A stretch of 57,148 nucleotides of DNA, taken from positions 1-57,148 of the forward strand of contig NZ_JARBUT010000031.1 in assembly GCF_028882275.1 (NCBI RefSeq). Direction: 5' to 3'. Positions 51,490-57,148 of the stretch are shown one piece after another (position 1 is the stretch's first letter; each line of letters opens with the position of its first letter). The stretch is from Nocardiopsis sp. N85. GTDB taxonomy: Bacteria > Actinomycetota > Actinomycetes > Streptosporangiales > Streptosporangiaceae. A program made the translations under genes and the position numbers. Below the pieces are notes generated by a model, which ran no database searches, was not told the origin of the DNA, and was given only the letters and a program-made list of their open reading frames with translations.

Positions 51490-52199
51490 GGGAAGGAGAT
51501 CGGCCGGAGGGGCGCGGCGCAGGCCCGCCATGTCCTTCCGGCCGTCGTCGTGCGGGGTGTGGGGCGGGGCGTGGTCCCCGTGGCGCCGGCCGTACGGCCT
51601 CCGAGCGTTCACTCGTCGGCTCGACCGGGGAGGTGAGGGCCTCGCCATCGCCTCGCGAGGCGGTGACCGTGCGCCGGGTGGGTGTCGTTGGCCCCGCGAG
51701 GCTGCGCTTCCCACCCGGTCACACCGTGGTGGAAGCCTGCCAGGTTCTCGCGCCGAACGCATCCCCGGGGTGGGGCGATTCGGCCCACAAGGCGTTGTCC
51801 AGCGGATTCGTACTCCGGGCGTCGAGCAGGGGCCGACAAGCCGGTCACCGTGTCGCTCGCCGACGGTGGTGGACGTGAGAGGCGGTTCCCTTGTTCGACG
51901 TCACGGCACGGGCACGCCCTGGCGACCTTGTTCGACCGCTGGACCGATTCCTCACCGAACGCGAAGGAGCACGGGCATGAGCCGACCGCATCCTCTCGGT
52001 CACCTCCACCGACCCCCACTGACAGCCGATCCGGGAAGCGGAGGAACGGAGAGCGGTGCTCGCCGCCTCACTGGGTCCGCTCGTCCCACTCGACCACGAG
52101 GTCGAGGTCTCCTGGGGTGAGGTCCCGGCCGTGGTCGACCGCAGCCAGAATCTGATGAGGATCACCTGCCCACTCCACACTCAGTGTTTCGTGCCTGGT
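51490..52199. other. 710-bp decayed stretch before the transposon region
   Basis: No intact gene is seen. On the plus strand a protein-like segment around 51925-52165 reads RPLDRFLTEREGARA, stop, ADRILSVTSTDPH, stop, QPIREAEERRAVLAASLGPL, then VPLDHEVEVSWGEVPAVVDRS, all in one frame but broken by two TGA codons. This looks like a small gene with in-frame stops; I do not recognise it. The rest (51490-51900) has no support. Confidence 0.4.
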
Positions 52200-52865
52200 T
52201 TATTGGAGGCTCGGAACCAACGCTTCGCCTTCGGTTGACCCGGCCCGCTGCCCGTAGAAGTCGTCCTCGAACTCCGCCGGCGGGACCAGGCCCATCTCGC
52301 CGTGCAGGCGGCGGTGGTTGAACCAGTCCACGTACTCGGCCACCGCGATCTCGACCTCGTCCAGACTCTTCCACGGCCCGCGGTTGCGGATCAGCTCGGC
52401 CTTGAACAACGAGTGGAATGCCTCGGCCAAGGCGTTGTCATAGGAATCGCCGGTGGTGCCGACCGAGGCCACCGCCCCCGCTTCGTCCAGAGCGAGCGGA
52501 TCGGTGGCGTTGATGACCCGACGGAACGTCGCCGCCGACGGGGCGGAGCGCACCAGCCCGAACCCGGCTCGCAGTTCGGGAGTCAGGTCGGCGGCGACCT
52601 CGGCGATCTCGTCGAAGCCGACCGCTCCGCAGGTCACGGCCAGCAGTGCCAGGCCCAGCACGGTCGGCAGGCGAAAGCGCACACCGCAGGGTCGGCGGGA
52701 ATCGGGCACACCGGCGAACGCTCGGAGCAGGGCATCGACCTGGCCGTGCAGGGCTTTGTGTGCTGCTGCGGGGTGGTCGAGCAGGGCCAGGGTAGGGGAG
52801 ACTGGGGACACGGGCGCGGTACCTCGGCACGTGGTGACGGAAGCGTAGAGAACTCCCATCATCAC
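52200..52865 (-). pseudogene. chimeric transposase remnant (ISAs1-type N-terminus joined to IS3-type C-terminus)
   Basis: This 221-codon frame is open but joins two unrelated transposases. The N-terminal part to about residue 125 resembles the DDE_Tnp_1-associated region of ISAs1-type proteins (LLRAFAGVPDSRRPCGVR, LAVTCGAVGFDEIAEVA, SAATFRRVIN). From about residue 130 it is the end of an IS3-family OrfB integrase (SVGTTGDSYDNALAEAFHSL, KAELIRNRGPWKSLDEVEIA, YVDWFNHRRLHGEMGLVPP). Neither part has a full DDE set, so it is inactive. The join shares the residues EAGAVASVG that are usual in IS3, suggesting an IS3 insertion followed by deletion. Confidence 0.75.
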
Positions 52866-53060
52866 AGGTCATGGGGCCGCGCCCGCCTTCATGCGCTGTT
52901 CTGGGTCCGCGGTGCATCGATCACGGGGCATGCCCTGCTGGGCGGAGCCGCGGCCAGAAGATCAACTTTGAAACCGCCCTGGTCCTTGGGCACGTCGAGG
53001 GTGGCAGTATAGGGAACCACGTGGAGCCTTTCAGGTCCGGCACGGTTTCGTCACCTCGCC
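52866..53060. other. gap between the transposase remnant and the IS1380 element
   Basis: No gene is supported. The stretch is of mixed base composition and probably consists of old insertion-sequence debris. Confidence 0.35.
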
Positions 53061-54984
53061 TTTTACCTGGGGCTCCACGCTCGTGTCAGGGGAACAACGG
53101 TTCACACCCCGACGTCACTTTTCTGTCGTTCGCGGCTTTCCTCCCGGTCTCCAAACTCGTTGAGATCACCTCACTGGGTGCACCAAATCTCAAGATGACC
53201 GACAGAGTCAAGCTTAACCTCATGTGTTCAGCTGCGGCCATGACCTGACACCCAGGCAGCAAGAAAGGTGCCCCCACCTGCGATGATCTGGACTGTCTAG
53301 ATCAAAACCGTCGCGAAGAAGAGGCACCCAACAGGTGCAGACTACCGAATGGGACCACCGGCTTGCCGTACGGGCCGACGGCAAGAACCTGCTCGGTCAC
53401 GCGGGTGTGGTGCTGCTGCGCAAGATCGCCGACCGTGTCGGCCTGGCCGCCGCGCTGAGCGCGGCGCTGCCCAAAGGCACCGGACCGGGCTGGCGCGATC
53501 GGGGCCTGGTGCTGGTCCAGCTGGCCTGCGCGATCGTGCTCGGCGCGACGAACGCCCTGGAGGCCGAGCGACTCCAGTACCACTGGCGGCCGGTGTTCGG
53601 GCGGCCAGCCTCGGACAGCACCCTGCGCCGTGCCCTGGCCGCGATCGACGGCCCGGTCGCCGCCCGCGTCGAGCGCGGCCCGCGCCGTGATACGCCGCGT
53701 GGTCTGGACACTGCTCACCCTGCGCCCCGGCGGCTTCCCCTGGATCACGGTGTGCGGCCGTGAGCTGACCGGCTGGTACGTCCTCGACCTCGACGCGACC
53801 ATCGTCACCTGCACCAGCCGCAAGGAAGGCGCGGCGGGCACCTTCAAGGGCAACTTCGGCCATATGCCGCTGGGGGCATGGGTGGCCAACACCCGCGAGT
53901 GCGTCGCCATGCTGCTGCGGCCCGGCAACGCCCCGCCCAACGACGTCGCCGACCACAAGAGCGTTCTGGCCGCCGCGCTGCGGCAGCTCCCGCTGCCGCC
54001 GTGGTCGAAGCTGCTGATCCGGATCGACGGCGCGGCCTTCAGCCACGACGTCCTGGACCACCTCCAGACCCTGACCACCAGCCGACGCCGGGTGCGCTGG
54101 GTGACCGGCTGGGCCATCAACGCCCCGGACGAGCAGGCCATCGCGCTGCTACCCGAGGAAGTGTGGACGGCCGCGCTGCGGCAGGACGGCGAGGTCCACG
54201 AGATCAAGGGATCGGACGGCGAGTGGCTGTCCTACCAGGTCGCCGAGCTGACCGGAGTCCGCGACCTGACCGGCTGGCCGAAGGGGATGCAGCTGATCGT
54301 GCGCCGGGTCAAACCCTCGCGCCGGGATGTGAAGAAGCTGACCGCCTTCGAGAAGCGCACCGGCTGGCGCTACCAGATCATCGCTACGAATATCCCTGCC
54401 CACCAGGGACTTTCCGGGGTGCCCGGCTCCGGGCAGGTGTGGTTCGTCGACGCCCTCTACCGTGATCACGCCGAGGTCGAGGACCGTGTCAAAGCGATCA
54501 AGCGGATCGGCCTGGGGCTGCTGCCCTCGAAGTCCTGGCAGCTCAACGCAGCCTGGATCCTGGCCGCCACGATCGCGGCCGACCTCGACGTATGGATGCG
54601 CCTCCTTCTCCTGCACGACGAGCCCGAACTCGGCGCCGCGGAGCCGGAGACGATCCGCATGAAGCTGTACCACCTGCCCGCCCGGCTCACCAGCCACGCC
54701 CGCACGCGCACCCTGCACCTGGACCGCATCTGGCCTTGGGCCAAAGCCTTCACCACGGCCTGGCAGCGGGCCACCCGGCTTCCGGCCCTCTCCTGACGGC
54801 CGGCCACCACCCCGACAACACCCGAAAGGAGAGCACCGCATCACTCCTCGGGTCTGTGGAACCCGACGCCCCCGCAGCGCATGCGAAGGCCCCTGCGCCA
54901 ACCGGATGGACAAACCGGGGCAAGCTGCCGGATCAGAAGACGCGATCAGCCCCTTGACGAATCGAAGTTAAACCCCAGGTAAAA
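53061..54984 (+). mobile_element. IS1380-family insertion sequence with inverted ends
   Basis: TTTTACCTGGGG (53061-53072) and its reverse complement CCCCAGGTAAAA (54973-54984) flank an IS1380-type transposase, giving an element of about 1.92 kb. The true ends may be at the CCTGGGG (53066). No clear target-site duplication is seen next to either end. The right end is only 16 bp from the stop of the membrane protein gene. The 270 bp between the left end and the transposase start hold no gene. Confidence 0.65.
53335..54796 (+). pseudogene. IS1380 family transposase, frameshifted
   Basis: The protein starts MQTTEWDHRLAVRADGKNL and is clearly IS1380-like (GHAGVVLLRKIADRVGL, NALEAERLQYHWRPVFG). 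At about 53673-53680 (GAGCGCGGCCCGC) the frame changes: the rest, from ARAVIRRVVWTLLTLRPGG to the end at 54796, is in the next frame and contains the DDE regions LDATIVTCTSRKEGAAGTFK, LLIRIDGAAFSHDVLDHL and YRDHAEVEDRVKAIKRIGLG. One extra base in the GC run explains it. It is either a mutation or a sequencing error; this family is not known to need frameshifting. Confidence 0.8.
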
Positions 54985-55000
54985 CAAGAAGGATCAGCAC

Positions 55001-55510
55001 TCAGGAATCAGACCCAAGAAACCCAGAAAGAGCGACCACAAAACCACAGAGAACAAAGGCCGTGAAAATAGTATGCAGAATCAGGTAAGGCCTCCCCCCA
55101 AGAGAGAACATATTTCCCTCGCCACCTCGAATCAAACCAAGAAAAAAAGCTCTGGCCGATTCAAAAACCATGACAAAAGTAACGCCCATGGCAGGAGCGC
55201 CAAAAAAGAAGGCGAGCAAGAAATAAGACTCCCTGTCTCCCCCCAGAAAGAAAGCATCCGGCGCAGTCTGATAAAGAATCTCAGCAACTAGGATGAGGGG
55301 AAGAACATAAAGCAGGGTCAGGACCATATCCAAGAAGAAGAGCTCTTTCGCATCCCGAATGTTGACGCCCTTGAATCGGGCATCCCTCCGCATCTTCCCC
55401 AGGAGCGCCCCCAACCCTCTGAGCTGCGGGAAAACTTTCACCCAAAGGATTTCACTCAGGCGCCGAGTTCCATAATCAGAAAAAAATGAAACCTGAGACT
55501 TATATTCCAT
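55001..55510 (-). CDS. membrane protein, probable immunity protein for the RHS toxin
   Basis: This 169-residue protein has about three membrane helices (LDMVLTLLYVLPLILVAEIL, SYFLLAFFFGAPAMGVTFVMV and LILHTIFTAFVLCGFVVALSG) and a basic N-terminal part. It starts 35 bp downstream of the RHS stop on the same strand, with GGGGAAG before the ATG. Its codons are far more AT-rich than the rest of the window, as usual for exchanged toxin-immunity cassettes. A role as immunity is inferred from position. No family is recognised. Confidence 0.7.
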   Translation of the reverse strand: MEYKSQVSFFSDYGTRRLSEILWVKVFPQLRGLGALLGKMRRDARFKGVNIRDAKELFFLDMVLTLLYVLPLILVAEILYQTAPDAFFLGGDRESYFLLAFFFGAPAMGVTFVMVFESARAFFLGLIRGGEGNMFSLGGRPYLILHTIFTAFVLCGFVVALSGFLGSDS

Positions 55511-55545
55511 CTACACACTTCCCCATCAGGAACATAGGGCGGACC

Positions 55546-57086
55546 CTACCCCCAACTCCATCCCGGATCCTCGACTGCCCTGGATGCGGTCACAAAATCA
55601 TGCGCAGATCCGATCATCGAAACAGTCTCTTGGACGACATCATGCTTGTACGTGACCGTGGCTATATCCCCCCTGAGGGACTCAAACCTGTTCCTTACAG
55701 CCTGACTATTAGGCTTCCTTTTGCTATCCCTGTAGGAAACAAAGTCAGAGATCTTGCTGCTAATCGAACTCCTAGCAACAAACCTCGCACCCCTGCCAAT
55801 ACCGAAAGGCAGAGCCCCTGCGATATCCCAAGCCCCATCTCTCCGACTCTGACCGGGACTGAAAAGCTTAGCAACACCCACACCCAAACCTAGGCCAAAC
55901 CCTACCCACTGAAGCCCAGGAATGAAGCTCATGACCAAAGACGCATCGCCCAGAATATTCCACCAATTGAGCGAACAATCGACCATGTATCGCTCTTCAA
56001 ACCAATTCCCTACAGCACCGGACACACGGGATCCCAGATCTGATGCGTTCTGGAGCGCCTGTTCTTGCGGGGACAGAGTATAATTCACAGGCTTATACGT
56101 CGGAATGGGATTGGACGTCTGCGCGCTCCAGACGATGTTGGGGACGCTTGTCACCTGACGGTACCTATTGCGCCCCTGCTCCAGAACAGCGGGGCGACCC
56201 GCGTTGGTGTTCTGGTAGTTCCACCACCACTTGTCATGCTGCAACTGGGTTCCCGGATGAGGACGAGGGGTTCTCCCCCCGGGGCTATCAGCCACCATCA
56301 GCCCGCTCGGGTCAGTGAGGCTCGTCGGGTTGTTGTTGGCGTAGGCGTACCCGTGCATCTGCTGGGCATCCGTCAGATCCATCAAGGGGTCGACCGAGAT
56401 GAACCTGCCCAAGGCCGCGTCATAGGCGCGGGCTCCGAGCTGGGTCAGGCCTGTGGTGGCGTCGATGGTGCCGTCGACGAATCCCCGTTCGCCCGGCCAC
56501 TGTCCAACGACACCTCGGTCCTCGCCGAAGACCGTCATCCGCCGCTGGACGATCTCGCTGGTCATCGCGTTCACGGTCAGTTGACCCGTGCCGTGGTGGT
56601 CGGAGAACACCCAGTGCAGGGTGTTGTCGTTCTCGCGGATCGCGACGGTCTCACCCGCGTGAGTGTAGTAGCGAGTGCCTTCCTTGGTTCCGGCGGCCGG
56701 GTCCCAGGTGATCTCGGTCCCCGGCAGGTACAGGGTGGTGGCGCCGTTGGCGCGGCGCAGCAGGCGCTCACCGTCGGCGTCATAGACGTACTCGGTCTTG
56801 TCCACACCGTCGGTGACCTGGACGAGTTCGCCCTCCGGACCCCACTCCAGGGTCTGGTCGTGCTCACCCGTGGTGCGGCGGACCATGTTGCCCGCGGCGT
56901 CGTAGTCGTAGACGTGCTCGGTGGCCCCGCCGATGCCCTGCTGGTCCACACGGGTGACGGCGTGGGCGGGGCCCTCCCCCTCTTCGGGGGTGGTGTAGTC
57001 ACGGACGGTCTCTCCACCGTCGGTGTGGTGGTGGATCTCCTGGATACGGTTACCGGTGGTGTCGTAGGTGTAGGAGTGCCAATACG
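55546..57086 (-). CDS. RHS repeat-associated core protein with C-terminal toxin region (5' part missing)
   Basis: About 510 residues remain. YD repeats come first (HVYDYDAAGNMVRRTTGEHD, KTEYVYDADGERLLRRANG). The RHS-associated core follows (GLTQLGARAYDAALGRFISVDPL, then MHGYAYANNNPTSLTDPSGL), whose end marks the usual toxin cut site. The remaining 245 residues are variable: a hydrophobic section (MSFIPGLQWVGFGLGLGVGV, WDIAGALPFGIGRGARFVA) and a final 75-residue domain I do not recognise (VRNRFESLRGDIATVTYKHD, SMIGSAHDFVTASRAVEDPG). GC content falls sharply after the core. At about 57086 the homology stops and unrelated sequence begins. Confidence 0.85.
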
Positions 57087-57148
57087 CTGTCGGAGCACTA
57101 CCTGTACTTCAACGACGACGTGTTCCTGGCCCGACCGGTGGGCACCGA
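57087..57148 (+). CDS. fragment of a Stealth-type capsule phosphotransferase (edge of window)
   Basis: The last 62 bases read LSEHYLYFNDDVFLARPVGT on the plus strand. This is the strongly conserved region 2 of Stealth-family sugar-phosphate phosphotransferases (the FNDD motif). It begins exactly where RHS homology on the other strand ends, so it is a joined fragment and not a complete gene. Either a rearrangement or an assembly join at a contig end explains it. Confidence 0.6.
   Translation, partial: MSEHYLYFNDDVFLARPVGT

Noticed and set aside
55486..55893. 135-codon plus-strand frame opposite the RHS toxin end
   Set aside because: It is antisense to a coding region with clear RHS context and has no recognisable domain or start signal.

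Overview
The window is a high-GC actinomycete chromosome segment. GTGA/ATGA-coupled starts, many GTG starts, apparent leaderless -10 promoters (TANNNT about 7 nt before the start codon), a GH5 mannanase with CBM2, a CelR-type box and an actinobacterial cobalamin gene set all point to Nocardiopsis or a close relative (Nocardiopsaceae). The genus is an inference; no rRNA or tRNA gene was seen.

Layout. (1) 0.5-11.7 kb: aerobic-type cobalamin synthesis in three blocks. A riboswitch-led minus-strand operon holds a ChlD-like chelatase subunit, cobO and a cobB-cobC fusion. A single plus-strand cobL diverges from it. A second riboswitch-led minus-strand operon is cobG-cobH-cobIJ-cobM. CobG lacks the expected C-terminal cysteine region. 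(2) 11.7-15.6 kb: an unusual protein joining an AttH/CrtC-type lipocalin-like domain to a polyprenyl diphosphate synthase, followed by an ABC ATPase and permease; this is a candidate small terpenoid system. (3) 15.9-26.5 kb: a decayed YCII/sigma-like gene, aminopeptidase P, a GNAT, an MpaB-type oxygenase, a SnoaL-cupin protein, a NarL-type two-component system, purB, a small membrane protein, a threonine dehydratase-like enzyme and a flavin reductase. (4) 26.5-39.2 kb: a secreted mannanase with three LacI-family operator-like palindromes upstream, a maleylpyruvate isomerase-type protein, a flavin monooxygenase/FMN reductase pair, a Ser/Thr kinase, an L-2-hydroxyglutarate oxidase and a catalase. 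Two intergenic copies of an approximately 190-bp element (32.5 and 37.1 kb) share four helices supported by compensatory base changes. (5) 39.2-49.0 kb: phenylacetate degradation, with paaABCDE plus a thioesterase, paaGHFJ-type genes and a divergent paaK, and two matching PaaR-like operators. No paaZ or paaR is in the window. (6) 49.3-51.5 kb: an Rrf2 regulator, an MFS exporter and a RidA protein. (7) 51.5-57.1 kb: an accessory, decaying region with a chimeric transposase remnant, an IS1380-family element with a frameshifted transposase, and an AT-richer RHS toxin C-terminus with a membrane protein as likely immunity. At the extreme right end the RHS gene is joined head-on to a fragment of a Stealth-type phosphotransferase.

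How the parts work together. The cobalamin genes give most methylation and amidation steps from precorrin-2 to adenosylated cobyrinate diamide, repressed by the end product through two riboswitches. The paa genes activate phenylacetate (PaaK), epoxidise the ring (PaaABCDE), isomerise it (PaaG) and carry out beta-oxidation (PaaF, PaaH, thiolase). The ring-opening enzyme must be encoded elsewhere.
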